Source of the DNA: Bifidobacterium tissieri
GTDB taxonomy: Bacteria; Actinomycetota; Actinomycetes; Actinomycetales; Bifidobacteriaceae
Reading direction: 5' to 3'
DNA length: 64,000 nt
NCBI RefSeq assembly: GCF_002259645.1
Contig: NZ_MWWV01000003.1
Span: forward strand, 248,001-312,000
Shown here piece after piece: positions 46,145 to 56,318 of this stretch (its first letter is position 1; every line of letters begins with the position of its first letter). Position numbers and translations under genes: made by a program. Under the pieces are notes generated by a model. That model was given only the letters and a program-made list of their open reading frames with translations. It searched no databases and was not told where the DNA came from.

Positions 46145-47059
46145 ATGCGTTTGAGGATTGATCTGGGATATGACGGCGGCGGATTCTACGGGTGGGCGCG
46201 CCAGCCCGAACTCCGTACCGTGCAAGGGGAAATCGAAGCGGCGATCCGCAAGGTGCTGCATGTGCGTGCGGATGATCCCGAATCGCCGGAGATCCGTCTG
46301 GTCGTGGCCGGTCGTACCGATACCGGCGTTCATGCCCTGCATCAGGTCTGTCATCTTGATATCGACGAGGATGTACTCGCGCGGGCCGTGGGACATATGA
46401 ATGTAACGCCGGAAGTCGCACTCGAACGACGATTGCAGCGAATGCTGCCCGACGATATCGCCATCCATCGAATTCGTCGCGCGCCGAACGGATTCGACGC
46501 ACGTTTTTCCGCACTGGAGCGCACCTACGTGTACCGCGTATGCGACAACGGACGATTCGTGGATCCCCGTATACGTGGATTCGTCGTAGCCATCGACGAA
46601 ACGCTCGATATGGACGCCATGAATCAGGCGGCTGCGCTCACCATCGGTCTGCATGATTTCGGCTCGTTCGCCACACCGAATCCGGGCGGCACCACCATTC
46701 GTGAAGTCAAATACGCACGATGGCATCGTGCCGATCCAGGTGTGGCCTTGCATGGGGGAGCGGCATCCGGCGGATACGGCGAGCCGGTGCCCTATGCGGA
46801 GACGGGACTGCTGTGTTTCACGATCGTGGCCGACGCGTTCGCCCGTAACATGGTGCGATCCCTGGTCAACGGATGCCTGCAGGTGGGACGAGGACGCAAA
46901 GACGTCGACTGGTTCGCGCAGAAAATGGCGGAACCCAAGCGCGAAGGGTCCACAGGCCCGGCCGCAGCCAAGGGACTCACCCTCGAATACGTGGCCTATC
47001 CGCCCGACGACCAGCTCGCCGAACGCGCGCAGGCCATCCGCGCGGTACGCACGCTGTAG
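46145..47059 (+). CDS. truA: tRNA pseudouridine synthase A
   Basis: A cytosolic enzyme of 304 residues that makes pseudouridine 38-40 in the anticodon arm. RIDLGYDGGGFYGWARQP opens it, and the catalytic Asp is in VVAGRTDTGVHAL. FAR-NMVRSLVNGCLQVGRG is the C-terminal signature. The ATG at 46145 fits the family start; an upstream ATG at 46085 would add 20 unrelated residues. The location after rplQ is conserved in many bacteria. Confidence 0.95.
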   Translation: MRLRIDLGYDGGGFYGWARQPELRTVQGEIEAAIRKVLHVRADDPESPEIRLVVAGRTDTGVHALHQVCHLDIDEDVLARAVGHMNVTPEVALERRLQRMLPDDIAIHRIRRAPNGFDARFSALERTYVYRVCDNGRFVDPRIRGFVVAIDETLDMDAMNQAAALTIGLHDFGSFATPNPGGTTIREVKYARWHRADPGVALHGGAASGGYGEPVPYAETGLLCFTIVADAFARNMVRSLVNGCLQVGRGRKDVDWFAQKMAEPKREGSTGPAAAKGLTLEYVAYPPDDQLAERAQAIRAVRTL

Positions 47060-47335
47060 TCGGCCTCGCTTGCATCCATTCGGCACGCGTCCGGCACCAG
47101 TTCGGTATTCGTCCAGTCCCGCAGACATCGCCAGTCCGTCCAGCCCGCAGGTCCCACCGCGTCCCCGATCGTGCAGTCGCATCCCACAGGCCCGAAGGCC
47201 CGAAGCATGTTGGAAACATTACTGTGGATTGTCGTTAACGGCACACGGTTAGGGTGAGAATGTTTTCATGGGAAGGCCAAACCCGCCCTCCCGGATATGG
47301 CCTGACGCTATGGTGTGCAAAGGGAGGAATGGGCA

Positions 47336-49543
47336 GTGATCGAGTCGAAAGCACAGAAAATGGCCTCCGAACTGGTCGATCGTCGTGCTGCGATCAACCG
47401 CGAACTGAGCCGTAACGGCGTACGGTTCGGCATCTACAAGAACGGCCAGTATCATGATCAGCTGTTTCCGTACGATCCGGTGCCGCGTATTATCGCATCC
47501 GACGAATTCGACGAATTGGAACGTGGACTGAAGCAGCGTGTGGACGCGTTGAACGCCTATCTCAAGGACGTCTACTCCGACAAGCGCATCGTGCACGACG
47601 GCGTGATTCCGGAGGAATATGTGTACACGTCCGCCGGATACTTCCCGCAGGTCAACGGCGTGACCCCTCCCGGCGGCGTGTTCGCACACATCGCCGGCGA
47701 GGATCTGGTGCAGGGCGAGGACGGCAAGTGGTGGGTGCTCGAGGACAATCTGCGCATCCCGTCCGGCGCCAGTTACCCGCTGTTCGTACGTGACATCGAG
47801 CGCAGGATCTCGCCGCGACTGTTCCGCGACGTGCGCGTGCGCGACAATCGCGCCTACCCGACAATGCTGCGTCGGTCCATGGATTTCGTCTCCACCGAAG
47901 GCATCGCCGTGGTACTCACGCCGGGCCGTTTCAACTCCGCCTTCTTTGAACACGCCTATCTGGCCGAGAAGACCGGAGCCGTGCTCGCGTTCCCCGAGGA
48001 TCTGGAAGTCGAAAACAACGAACTGTACTTCATCGACTACTCCGGCAGGAAGCATCGTGTGGGCGTGGTCTACCGTCGTCTGTCCGACGAATACCTCGAT
48101 CCGTTCGCGTTCAACGCCGATTCGGTGATCGGCGTCCCCGGTCTGCTGGGTGCCTACCGCGCCGGCAATGTGGCCATCATGAACGCGCCGGGCAACGGCG
48201 CCGCCGACGACAAGGCCATCTACTATTTCGTGCCGGCCATGGTGCAGTACTATCTGCACGAGGACCCGATCCTGCACAATGCACCGACCTACATGCCCAT
48301 GTTCAGCGAGGACCGCAAGACGGTGCTCGACCGGCTCGGCGAACTCGTGATCAAGGACGTCGCCGAGGCCGGCGGCTACGGCGTGGTGTTCGGCTCGAGT
48401 CTGGACGCCCGCCAGCGCGAGGAACTCGCCGACAAGATCAAGGCCGAACCGCGTCGATTCATCGCACAGGAGGTCATCCAGTTCCGTGACATCGACGTGG
48501 TGGACCCGGCAACCGGGCGTATGGAACCGCGCAAGGCCGATCTGCGCGCCTTCGTCGTCACCGGTCCCGACACCCACGTCTGGTATTCGGGACTGACCCG
48601 GTACTCGTCCGTACCCGGGCAGATGATCGTCAACTCGTCGCAGGGCGGCGGATTCAAGGACACCTGGGTGCTTGCCGGCGAGGGCGAATCCCTGGAGAAC
48701 GAATGGGCCAGCAAGCGCATCATCGCCGATTCGGAGCGTCACAGCCTGTCGCTGCTCACCGCGTCCAAGGCCGACAACCTCTACTGGCTCGGTCGATACA
48801 CCGAACGCGTGTTCACCACGCTCACCCGATTCTTCCCCTTCTACGATCAGGTGATGGACACCGACGTGGATGCGTTCCGCCCGTTCGCCCGCGCCCTTGA
48901 TCTGCCGGAGGACTTCGAGGATTTCGACACGTTCATCCACACCTTCCTCTACGACAAGAACAACCCCAACTCGGTGCGCAGCGCCATGGACTGCGCGTTC
49001 AACAATGCGGTGATCCTCCGCCCCGAACTCACCTCCCGCGTACTGCAGTATGTGGAGATGGCGTTGAGCAGCATCGCCGACGCCACCGCGCTGAGCTCCG
49101 ACGCCGAGGACATCTACGCACAGCGCGACGTGAACGACGATCTGCTCGCCTTCTGGGGAGCAATCGAGAACTCGACGATCGATCAGACGCTCAAGGCATT
49201 CCTGTTCATCGGCAAGTATCTGGAACGACTGGACCTGTATACGCGACTGGCCGTGTCCGCCGACGAACTGCGCGCGCCAATCCACAAACTGGTCAGCTAC
49301 GCCATGACGCTTGACGGCATGCCGGTGCCCGAATGCTTCGCCTCCGGACTGCGCTGGCTCATCGGTCAGCTGCCCAACCGTGGATACGAGGAGCTTGCCA
49401 AGACGCTCAAGCGGTTCCAGGAGGGATTCAACGACCGAGTAGCAGCCGAAACCCTTAGACCGCTCGCCGAGGTGAACACCATGAATCTGGCCTGCTCAAA
49501 GGCGTTGCTTTCTGATCCCGACGAGGGATCCGGCATTCGCTGA
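47336..49543 (+). CDS. Circularly permuted ATP-grasp protein fused to an alpha-E domain
   Basis: A 735-residue cytosolic protein. Residues 1 to about 470 are a circularly permuted ATP-grasp (DUF404/DUF407 type): YFPQVNGVTPPGG, KWWVLEDNLRIPSGASYPL and VIKDVAEAGGYGVVFGS, with RAFVVTGPDTHVWYSGLTR. The remaining 265 residues, starting SLSLLTASKADNLYWLGRYTER, are the helical alpha-E (DUF403) domain. In other bacteria these are often two genes next to a transglutaminase, a set predicted by Iyer, Aravind and colleagues to make peptide amide bonds. The transglutaminase follows 120 nt downstream. GTG start with AGGGAGG at 47321. The substrate is unknown. Confidence 0.87.
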   Translation: MIESKAQKMASELVDRRAAINRELSRNGVRFGIYKNGQYHDQLFPYDPVPRIIASDEFDELERGLKQRVDALNAYLKDVYSDKRIVHDGVIPEEYVYTSAGYFPQVNGVTPPGGVFAHIAGEDLVQGEDGKWWVLEDNLRIPSGASYPLFVRDIERRISPRLFRDVRVRDNRAYPTMLRRSMDFVSTEGIAVVLTPGRFNSAFFEHAYLAEKTGAVLAFPEDLEVENNELYFIDYSGRKHRVGVVYRRLSDEYLDPFAFNADSVIGVPGLLGAYRAGNVAIMNAPGNGAADDKAIYYFVPAMVQYYLHEDPILHNAPTYMPMFSEDRKTVLDRLGELVIKDVAEAGGYGVVFGSSLDARQREELADKIKAEPRRFIAQEVIQFRDIDVVDPATGRMEPRKADLRAFVVTGPDTHVWYSGLTRYSSVPGQMIVNSSQGGGFKDTWVLAGEGESLENEWASKRIIADSERHSLSLLTASKADNLYWLGRYTERVFTTLTRFFPFYDQVMDTDVDAFRPFARALDLPEDFEDFDTFIHTFLYDKNNPNSVRSAMDCAFNNAVILRPELTSRVLQYVEMALSSIADATALSSDAEDIYAQRDVNDDLLAFWGAIENSTIDQTLKAFLFIGKYLERLDLYTRLAVSADELRAPIHKLVSYAMTLDGMPVPECFASGLRWLIGQLPNRGYEELAKTLKRFQEGFNDRVAAETLRPLAEVNTMNLACSKALLSDPDEGSGIR

Positions 49544-49556
49544 CGACTCTGACCGT

Positions 49557-49602
49557 ACGTGCCTCGTGTACCAAATGTTCGCATCGAGAACACGAGGCAC
49601 GT
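49557..49602 (+). terminator. 13-bp hairpin between the ATP-grasp and transglutaminase genes
   Basis: ACGTGCCTCGTGT (49557-49569) is exactly inverted at 49590-49602 around a 20-nt loop. It may attenuate the operon. Confidence 0.6.
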
Positions 49603-49663
49603 TCATTGGTATAAGGCCCTAGAATGAAAATGGTTTGCGTCGGGTGCCCAAGGAGAGATATCG

Positions 49664-50470
49664 GTGAAGAAACTGTATTTTGATTACGAGATGAAGCTGT
49701 CGTTCAGCTCGCCCGTGACCGATCATCGTTTCCAACTCAGGTGCATCCCCGCTACAGGTCCTCGCCAGCAGGTGGTCGATACCAAGGTCGTCATCGAACC
49801 GCATGTGGAGGCGGAGACCGCCATCGATTCCTTCGATTCCGTGGTCATGACAGGGTTCATTCCCGAACCGCATACCTGCTTCAACTATCGGGTGACCGGC
49901 ATCGCATTCGTCGACAACGACAACACCAAGCCGGAAGTGTATAAGCCGTTGTACCGATTCGATTCCGCGCTCACCATTCCCGGTCCCGCCATCAAGGCGC
50001 TGACCGAACGTTGCAAGGACCGTCTGCGTACCGAATACAATTCCGGATCTCCGGTCGCCGTTGCGCAGGTGGTGATGGATGAGGTGTACAAGGCGTTCAC
50101 GTACACGCCCAAATCCACCACAGTGCGCACCACCGCCGAGGAGGCGCTCGCCCAGGGCAAGGGCGTGTGTCAGGATTATGCGCATGTGATGCTGTCCGTA
50201 TGCCGGCACGTGGGACTTACCGCCCGCTACATCGCCGGACTGCTGGGCGGTGAGGGTGCGACGCACGCATGGATCGAGGTGTATCACAAGAATCGGTGGA
50301 TCGGTCTTGACCCTACGCACAACCGCATGGTCGACGACAATTACATCACCATCGCGCACGGTCGTGACTATCGCGATTGCATGCTCGACATCGGCATCTT
50401 CTCCGGTAATAACGTGAAGCAGGAGCAGTGGGTCAACGCGTCCGTGCATGAGCAGGGACCGCATGTGTGA
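49664..50470 (+). CDS. Transglutaminase-like cysteine protease/amidase
   Basis: A 268-residue cytosolic protein with a papain-like transglutaminase core. The catalytic triad is Cys in GKGVCQDYAHVML, His in GATHAWIEVYH and Asp in IGLDPTHNRMVDD. The N-terminal 100 residues are the beta-rich domain usual in bacterial members. GTG start with AGGAGA at 49651. Its fixed partnership with ATP-grasp/alpha-E proteins suggests that it cleaves or transfers a peptide made by the partner; this is inference. Confidence 0.87.
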   Translation: MKKLYFDYEMKLSFSSPVTDHRFQLRCIPATGPRQQVVDTKVVIEPHVEAETAIDSFDSVVMTGFIPEPHTCFNYRVTGIAFVDNDNTKPEVYKPLYRFDSALTIPGPAIKALTERCKDRLRTEYNSGSPVAVAQVVMDEVYKAFTYTPKSTTVRTTAEEALAQGKGVCQDYAHVMLSVCRHVGLTARYIAGLLGGEGATHAWIEVYHKNRWIGLDPTHNRMVDDNYITIAHGRDYRDCMLDIGIFSGNNVKQEQWVNASVHEQGPHV

Positions 50471-50578
50471 CGTGACGGTTGCGTGACGTGGCGGTTGCGA
50501 CATGACGGTTGTTGCTGTCACAATGTAGTGCGTGTAGTGTGTACGGATCGCCGTACGACACTTCGATATGACGATGAT

Positions 50579-50607
50579 TTTGCATTATTCGTAAAACGTG
50601 GCATACT
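50579..50607 (+). promoter_or_regulatory. Promoter of tRNA-Ser(CGA)
   Basis: TTGCAT (50579-50584) and CATACT (50602-50607) are spaced 17 bp, about 29 nt before the tRNA 5' end. Confidence 0.6.
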
Positions 50608-50635
50608 AGTCAAGTTGTCTTTTACGGGCAACGAT

Positions 50636-50721
50636 GGATAAGTGTCCGAGCGGTCGAAGGAGCACGCCTCGAAAGCGTGTGAGGGCAACCCCCTCCGCGA
50701 GTTCGAATCTCGCCTTATCCG
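50636..50721 (+). tRNA. tRNA-Ser, anticodon CGA
   Basis: A class II tRNA with a 7-bp acceptor stem (GGATAAG/CTTATCC), the anticodon loop CTCGAAA, a long variable arm and the T-arm GAGTTCGAATCTC. It reads UCG. The following bases are CCC, so CCA is not encoded. The sequence ends with discriminator G at 50721. Confidence 0.95.
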
Positions 50722-50724
50722 CCC

Positions 50725-50766
50725 AAAGGGTTTCAGGTTCTTACCTGAAACCCTTTTTAGTTTTTC
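50725..50766 (+). terminator. Terminator of tRNA-Ser(CGA)
   Basis: A perfect 14-bp stem (50725-50738 with 50743-50756) has a 4-nt loop and is followed by TTAGTTTTT. Confidence 0.92.
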
Positions 50767-50781
50767 ACTCTCCCCAATAAG

Positions 50782-50821
50782 TCTGGGTAAAACCAAGTCT
50801 GGGTAAAACCGGATATCTGGG
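50782..50821. repeat. Three TCTGGGTA repeats leading into palindrome copy C
   Basis: TCTGGG occurs at 50782, 50798 and 50816 (16 and 18 bp apart), the first two as AAGTCTGGGTAAAACC. Read on the minus strand these are the TTACCCAGA cores of arrays A and B. Confidence 0.7.
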
Positions 50822-50879
50822 TATAACAATGTCGCGAGAAACCGATATCGAGGGTCTTCATGACATGGTTATACCCAGA
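50816..50879. repeat. 64-bp palindrome, copy C
   Basis: It has the same length and ends as copies A and B (TCTGGGTATAAC ... GACATGGTTATACCCAGA). The arms are more diverged near the centre. It lies just behind the tRNA-Ser terminator and 26 nt before the 3' end of the exported-protein gene. Confidence 0.85.
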
Positions 50880-50904
50880 CCGGTATCGTAAGGCCTGGAA
50901 TTCG

Positions 50905-51879
50905 TTAGTGCAGCAGGGCGGTTTCCATGGCGGGATAGCCGAGATCGATGGCCGTGGCGATATGCGCGGCGATGAGGGATGAGATCACGGAGAGATCATG
51001 GATTTCCGTGTCGGTGCGGGTCGCTGTGCTGTCCGACGATGATGACGAGCTGGCGCTCGCCGTGTTCGATTCCGTCGCGTTCGTACCGTTCGTTGCACTT
51101 ACTGCGTCAAGCTGTTCCAACGCGCAGTTCATTTCCACAATCGCCGCGGTGGGCGCCTTGAGACCGTTGGTCGGATCGGTTGTTTCGTCGGGATTGGCGA
51201 TCAGTGAATCCACCGCATAGATCTTCTGCCGGGGATCGGATTCCTGCTTGACGACGGTGGCCAGCACCTGCGCGTTCGATTTGTGCTGATCGCTGAGATG
51301 GTACAACGTGGCGTCCGCGTTGTGACGGGAGGCGAGGATCTCGAACGCGAATCCGGCACGATCTTCGGCCAACGACAGCGCGGCGGCGGTCGTGGCATCC
51401 ACATGCATCGTCAGATCGTCATCCACGGATGCCGATGATGAGGAGACGACACTGGTGATTCCGGTGCGATCGGTCAATGCGCGCGCGGCATCGTCGGCCA
51501 GAGCGCTACGCACGGTGCCCTCCGCGAATCGTTGCGGGCATTCCACCGCGGCCGTATGCCAACGTGACTGCGCGTCAACGGCCGAGAACAGACGAAGATA
51601 CGACGGCAACGCCGACTGGTACCGTTCCAGATCGCCGAACCCGAGAGACAATGCGCGCTCGCATGCACTGAGATCGGATTCGTCCGTCCCGCGTCCGCTG
51701 ATGCCGGGCACCGCTGCAGCGGCGGGGGAGGCGGGGATGCCAAGCAGACTTACGCAGCACAGCAGCGATACGAATGACATGAACACCGTGATGATCGCCG
51801 TGCGGCGACTCCGTACGCCGCGCCCGTCGTTGCGATCAACCCCGTTTCTGAATTCGCCGTGGGCGCATAGTGTCTGCAT
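50905..51879 (-). CDS. Exported protein of unknown function
   Basis: A 324-residue protein on the minus strand. Arg-rich residues (RGVRSRRT) precede a hydrophobic stretch, AIITVFMSFVSLLCCVSLLG, and an AAAAVPG cleavage-like region, so it is probably secreted or membrane-anchored. The mature part is helical and Ala-rich, with DLERYQSALPSYLRLFSAVDA and SDQHKSNAQVLATVVKQES. A Ser/Thr-rich low-complexity stretch (ASASSSSSSDSTATRT) precedes a C-terminal helical block. I recognise no family with confidence; a ferritin-like helical bundle is possible. Divergent from nusA. Confidence 0.6.
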   Translation of the reverse strand: MQTLCAHGEFRNGVDRNDGRGVRSRRTAIITVFMSFVSLLCCVSLLGIPASPAAAAVPGISGRGTDESDLSACERALSLGFGDLERYQSALPSYLRLFSAVDAQSRWHTAAVECPQRFAEGTVRSALADDAARALTDRTGITSVVSSSSASVDDDLTMHVDATTAAALSLAEDRAGFAFEILASRHNADATLYHLSDQHKSNAQVLATVVKQESDPRQKIYAVDSLIANPDETTDPTNGLKAPTAAIVEMNCALEQLDAVSATNGTNATESNTASASSSSSSDSTATRTDTEIHDLSVISSLIAAHIATAIDLGYPAMETALLH

Positions 51880-51958
51880 GAAACGTTACACTAATAGCCG
51901 TTGCAGACCATTTCGCGGGCAGGGTGCCCGCTATAACTTCATATGGGAGGTCTTGGGC

Positions 51959-52987
51959 ATGGAATTGGACTTGGCAGGAATGCATCAGCTCGCTGCTGAG
52001 CAGGGAATAGATGCCGAGACTCTGGATAACGCACTGGCAGAAGCTCTGCGTCTCGCTTACCTGAAAACCCCTCATGCGGCGAAGCACGCCCGCGTGGAAC
52101 TCGACGCCCGCGCCGGATCGTTCACGGTCTGGGCCCAGGACGAGATTCCTCAGGAACCCACGGAAGACAACCCCCATCCCGCTCCCCAGCTGGGTGAGGA
52201 GTACGACGACACCCCCCGCGATTTCGGCCGTCTTGCCGCCGCGACCGCTCGTCAGGTCATTACCCAGCTGTTCCGCCGTGCCGCCGACGAGAAGGTGTTC
52301 GGTGCGTTCTCCGGACAGAAGGGCAATCTGATCACCGGCATCGTGCAGCAGGACGCAAAGGATCCGGCCAACGTGCATGTGGCCGTGGGTGACGTGGAGG
52401 CGATCCTGCCCCGTCGTGAACAGGTGCCGGGCGAGCGCTACCGTCACGGTGAGCGTCTGCGCGTGTACGTGGTGAACGTGGCTCGTGGACTTAAGGGACC
52501 GGAGATCATCGTGTCCCGCTCCCACCCGGAGCTGGTCCGTCGTCTGTTCGAGCGTGAGGTTCCGGAGCTGGCCAGCGGCGCGGTGTCGATCATGTCGATC
52601 GCGCGTGAGGCCGGTGCCCGTACCAAGATCGCGGTGCGCGCCAACGCGCAGGGTGTGAATCCGAAGGGCGCGCTGATCGGCCCCGGCGGTTCCCGTGTTC
52701 GTGCGGTGATGGAGAACCTGGGCCAGGAGAAGATCGATATCGTCGACTGGTCGTCGGATCCGGCGCAGTTCGTCGCCGCGGCACTGTCTCCGGCACACGC
52801 CACCGAGGTGCAGGTCGTGAGTGAGAAGAACAAGACGGCGATCGCGTTCATTCATGATGATCAGCTGTCGCTGGCGATCGGCAAGGAAGGCCAGAACGCT
52901 CGTCTTGCCGCCAAGCTCACCGGCTGGAAGATCGGTATCGAGTCCGAGGAGTCCCGCGCCAAGAAGGCCGAGCAGGACCAGCACTGA
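51959..52987 (+). CDS. nusA: Transcription termination/antitermination protein NusA
   Basis: A 342-residue RNA polymerase-binding factor controlling pausing, termination and rRNA antitermination. Order: N-terminal RNAP-binding domain (MELDLAGMHQLAAEQGIDAETL), S1 domain (GNLITGIVQQDAKDPANVHVAVG), KH1 (EVPELASGAVSIMSIAREAGARTKIAV) and KH2 (GKEGQNARLAAKLTGWKIGI). It ends after KH2 without the E. coli acidic repeats, normal for Actinobacteria. The ATG at 51959 has GGGAGG 8 nt upstream. rimP is not upstream. Confidence 0.97.
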   Translation: MELDLAGMHQLAAEQGIDAETLDNALAEALRLAYLKTPHAAKHARVELDARAGSFTVWAQDEIPQEPTEDNPHPAPQLGEEYDDTPRDFGRLAAATARQVITQLFRRAADEKVFGAFSGQKGNLITGIVQQDAKDPANVHVAVGDVEAILPRREQVPGERYRHGERLRVYVVNVARGLKGPEIIVSRSHPELVRRLFEREVPELASGAVSIMSIAREAGARTKIAVRANAQGVNPKGALIGPGGSRVRAVMENLGQEKIDIVDWSSDPAQFVAAALSPAHATEVQVVSEKNKTAIAFIHDDQLSLAIGKEGQNARLAAKLTGWKIGIESEESRAKKAEQDQH

Positions 52988-53361
52988 TCGAATGACGATC
53001 GAGCGCGGTCGAATGATCGGGAATGGGTTTCCCGGAACTGGTGTTCAGGACTGATTGCTTCTGATTGCTTCAGGACTGATCGATCGCGATGACCGTGCGT
53101 ATGGGATCGGGTGACCGCTGCAATCAGACGGTGTCCGGTCCCATCCGCATACACGACACATCGGCGTTTTTCGCCGCCGTTGCAATCCATAGGGCTGAGT
53201 ATGCTTGCAGCGGTAACTGAACCAGAGGGTGCAGTATGCCTTCTTTCAGCAAAGAACGAGGTAACACAACCATGGTCGCACGATGAGACAGGACATGTTC
53301 ACCATCAGTGATCATTGATCGCGCGAAACACCATATGCGCGGTCGGGAATAGGAGATATTG
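52988..53361 (+). other. 374-nt nusA-infB gap with short direct repeats
   Basis: CTGATTGCTT occurs twice in tandem (53051-53070), and TTCAGGACTGAT twice (53044 and 53069). No ylxR (no RTCxGCR-like motif) or ylxQ is found. AGGAG at 53351-53355 serves infB. Confidence 0.6.
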
Positions 53362-56301
53362 GTGCCCAAAGCACGCGTATATGAATTAGCCAAGCAGTTT
53401 GGTGTTGACAGCAAGACAGTCCTTGACAAGCTCAAGGAAATGGACGAGTTCGTGAAGTCGGCCTCGTCTACCGTGGAAGCGCCTGTGGTGCGCAAACTCA
53501 AGGCTGCGTTCCAGCCTTCCGGAGAGAAGTCCGATAAGACGTCGGCCAAGCCTCATGCCAAGCCGACCCCGAAGCCGATGGCGAAGAAGCCGGCCCGTTC
53601 CGGCGAAGAACGTCCCGCCACCCCCCATCCCGCCCCGCGTGCGACCGCCAAGCCTGCGGTTCCGCATGCTCCGTCGGCGTCCGCCGCTCCGAAACCTCAC
53701 GCAGCGAGTCCGGCTCCGTCGCCGTCGCCGCGTTCCGCTGGACACGCGCCGACCCCCGGTGATCATCGCGGTGGTGCCCGTCCCCGTCCGCAGGGCGGTC
53801 GTGGCGCTGCTCCGCATCCCGGCGATCGTCGTGGCGGTTCCCAGCACTCCCAGCAGAATCATGGCGGCCGCCCGCAGCAGGGACGTCCGCAGAACCCGCG
53901 TGGTCCGCGTCCCCATGGCGGCGCGCAGCCGGGCGGCAGCACCGGTGCCGGCGAGCAGCGTTCCTCGGCTCCTACTCCGGGTCCTCGTCCGGGCAACAAT
54001 CCGTTCAGCCGCAAGCAGGGCATGAGTGTGCCCACTCCGGGTGATATCCCGCGTCCGCATCCGATGGCCCGCCCCACGGTGAACAGCAACCGTCGTGGCG
54101 GTCGTCCCGGTCAGGGCGGCGGCAGGCCCACTCCGGGCGGTCGTCCTCGCGGCGGTCAGGGCAGGCCGAACCAGTGGGGTCACAGCCGTCCCGGTCAGGG
54201 TGCCGGCAATGGCACCCCGCGTCCGGGTGGCAGCCGTTTCGGCGGTGGCGCTCCGCGTCCGGGTGGCAGCCGTTTCGGCGGTGGCGCTCCGCGTCCGGGT
54301 GCCGGTAACGGTACTCCGACCAATGGTCCTCAGCAGGGTGGCGGTCGCGGCGGCCGCGGCGGTCGCGGTGGTGCCGCAGGCGCCTTCGGTCGTCAGGGCA
54401 GCCGTTCCTCCAAGGCACGTAAGGCACGTCGCGCAAGGCGGCATGAGTTCGAGGAGATGAAGGCACCCGTCATCGGCGGCGTGCGCATCCCCTCCGGCAA
54501 CGGACAGACCATCAAGCTGCGTCAGGGTGCCTCCCTGTCTGACCTCGCCGAGAAGATCAACGTCAATGCGGCCTCGCTGGTCACCGTGCTGTTCCATCTG
54601 GGTGAGATGGCCACGGCCACGCAGTCGCTCGACGAGTCCACGTTCCAGATTCTGGGCGAAGAGATCGGCTGGAACATCAAGATCGTCTCCGCCGAGGAAG
54701 AGGACAAGGAGCTGCTGCAGCAGTTCGACATCGACCTCGACGAGGAAGAGCTGCAGGACGACAAGGACCTCAAGCCCCGTCCGCCGGTGGTCACCGTCAT
54801 GGGCCACGTCGATCACGGTAAGACCCGACTGCTCGATACGATCCGCAAGACCAACGTCATCGCTGGCGAGGCCGGTGGCATCACGCAGCGCATCGGTGCC
54901 TACCAGGTGTCCGTGGACCTGAACGGCGAGCACCGCAAGCTCACCTTCCTCGATACCCCTGGCCACGAGGCGTTCACCGCCATGCGTGCCCGTGGTGCCG
55001 AGCTCACCGACGTCGCGATCCTCGTGGTCGCCGCCGATGATGGTGTGATGCCGCAGACCGTGGAGGCCATCAACCACGCGCAGGCGGCCAACGTGCCGAT
55101 CGTCGTGGCTGTGAACAAGATCGATAAGCCGGGTGCCAACCCCGAGAAGGTGCGCGGTCAGCTCACCGAGTTCGGTCTGGTGCCGGAGGAGTACGGCGGC
55201 GACACCATGTTCGTCGACATCTCCGCCAAGCAGAACATCAACGTGGACAAGCTTCTCGAAGCCGTGCTGCTCACGGCCGACGCCACGCTGGACCTGCGTG
55301 CCAACCCGGATATGGACGCCCGCGGTGCCACCGTGGAAGCCCGACTCGACAAGGGTCGCGGTGCCGTGGCCACCGTGCTCGTGCAGCAGGGTACGCTCCA
55401 CGTGGGCGACGCCATCGTGGCCGGCACCTCGTACGGCCGCGTCCGCGCCATGCTCGATGAGAACGGCAAGCAGATGAAGGAAGCCGCGCCCTCCACTCCG
55501 GTGCAGGTGCTCGGTCTCACCTCCGTGCCGACCGCCGGCGACCTGTTCCTGGTCGCGCCGGACGATCGCACTGCCCGTCAGATCGCCGAGAAGCGTCAGG
55601 CCACCGAGCGCGCCGCCCAGCTGGCCAAGCGCCGCAAGGTCGTCTCGCTTGAGAGCCTCAAGGAGCAGTTCGCCAAGTCCGAGATCGACATGCTCAACAT
55701 CGTCATCAAGGGCGATTCCTCCGGTTCCGTGGAGGCGCTGGAAGACTCCCTGATGAAGATCGAGGTGTCCGACGAGGTCGGCATCCAGGTCATCCACCGC
55801 GGTGTGGGTGCCATCACGCAGAACGATGTGAACCTGGCTACGGTCGACAAGGCCGTGATCATCGGCTTCAACGTGCGTCCGAACCGTCAGGTGGCCGACC
55901 TTGCCGAGCGCGAGGGTGTGGAGATCAAGTACTACTCGATCATCTACAAGGCCATCGAGGATGTGGAAGCATCCCTCAAGGGCATGCTCAAGCCGGAATA
56001 CGAAGAGGTCGTCACCTCCCACTCCGAGATCCGCGAGATCTTCCGTTCCTCCAAGTTCGGCAACATCGCCGGCGTCATGGTGCAGGACGGCGAGGTCAAG
56101 CGCGGTACGAAGTGCCGTATTCTGCGCAACGGCGTGGCCACGGTCAACGATCTGGAGATCTCCTCGCTGCGTCGTTTCAAGGACGACGTCACTTCCGTCA
56201 AGGAAGGCTACGAGGCCGGTATCAACCTGGGCGACTTCAACGACATCCAGGAAGGCGATATCATCGAGACCTTCGAGATGCGCGAGATCGCACGCCAGTA
56301 G
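53362..56301 (+). CDS. infB: Translation initiation factor IF-2
   Basis: A 979-residue GTPase that brings fMet-tRNA to the 30S subunit. [21 protein letters not shown] is the conserved N-domain start. Residues of about 60-345 are Pro/Gly/Arg-rich and disordered, with 12-residue repeats ([12 protein letters not shown]). The G domain has GHVDHGKT (about residue 480), DTPGHE and NKIDKPG. Domains II and III and the C-terminal fMet-tRNA-binding domain follow. GTG start with AGGAG upstream. The long basic N-part is typical of Actinobacteria. It ends just before two similar GC-rich hairpins. Confidence 0.98.
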   Translation: MPKARVYELAKQFGVDSKTVLDKLKEMDEFVKSASSTVEAPVVRKLKAAFQPSGEKSDKTSAKPHAKPTPKPMAKKPARSGEERPATPHPAPRATAKPAVPHAPSASAAPKPHAASPAPSPSPRSAGHAPTPGDHRGGARPRPQGGRGAAPHPGDRRGGSQHSQQNHGGRPQQGRPQNPRGPRPHGGAQPGGSTGAGEQRSSAPTPGPRPGNNPFSRKQGMSVPTPGDIPRPHPMARPTVNSNRRGGRPGQGGGRPTPGGRPRGGQGRPNQWGHSRPGQGAGNGTPRPGGSRFGGGAPRPGGSRFGGGAPRPGAGNGTPTNGPQQGGGRGGRGGRGGAAGAFGRQGSRSSKARKARRARRHEFEEMKAPVIGGVRIPSGNGQTIKLRQGASLSDLAEKINVNAASLVTVLFHLGEMATATQSLDESTFQILGEEIGWNIKIVSAEEEDKELLQQFDIDLDEEELQDDKDLKPRPPVVTVMGHVDHGKTRLLDTIRKTNVIAGEAGGITQRIGAYQVSVDLNGEHRKLTFLDTPGHEAFTAMRARGAELTDVAILVVAADDGVMPQTVEAINHAQAANVPIVVAVNKIDKPGANPEKVRGQLTEFGLVPEEYGGDTMFVDISAKQNINVDKLLEAVLLTADATLDLRANPDMDARGATVEARLDKGRGAVATVLVQQGTLHVGDAIVAGTSYGRVRAMLDENGKQMKEAAPSTPVQVLGLTSVPTAGDLFLVAPDDRTARQIAEKRQATERAAQLAKRRKVVSLESLKEQFAKSEIDMLNIVIKGDSSGSVEALEDSLMKIEVSDEVGIQVIHRGVGAITQNDVNLATVDKAVIIGFNVRPNRQVADLAEREGVEIKYYSIIYKAIEDVEASLKGMLKPEYEEVVTSHSEIREIFRSSKFGNIAGVMVQDGEVKRGTKCRILRNGVATVNDLEISSLRRFKDDVTSVKEGYEAGINLGDFNDIQEGDIIETFEMREIARQ
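54219..54290. repeat. Exact 36-bp tandem duplication inside infB
   Basis: A 36-bp unit starting GCGTCCGGGTGGCAGC is repeated without change at 54219-54254 and 54255-54290, coding two [12 protein letters not shown] units. A third, partial copy follows. Confidence 0.93.
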
Positions 56302-56318
56302 GCCAGCAGTGTTTCACA

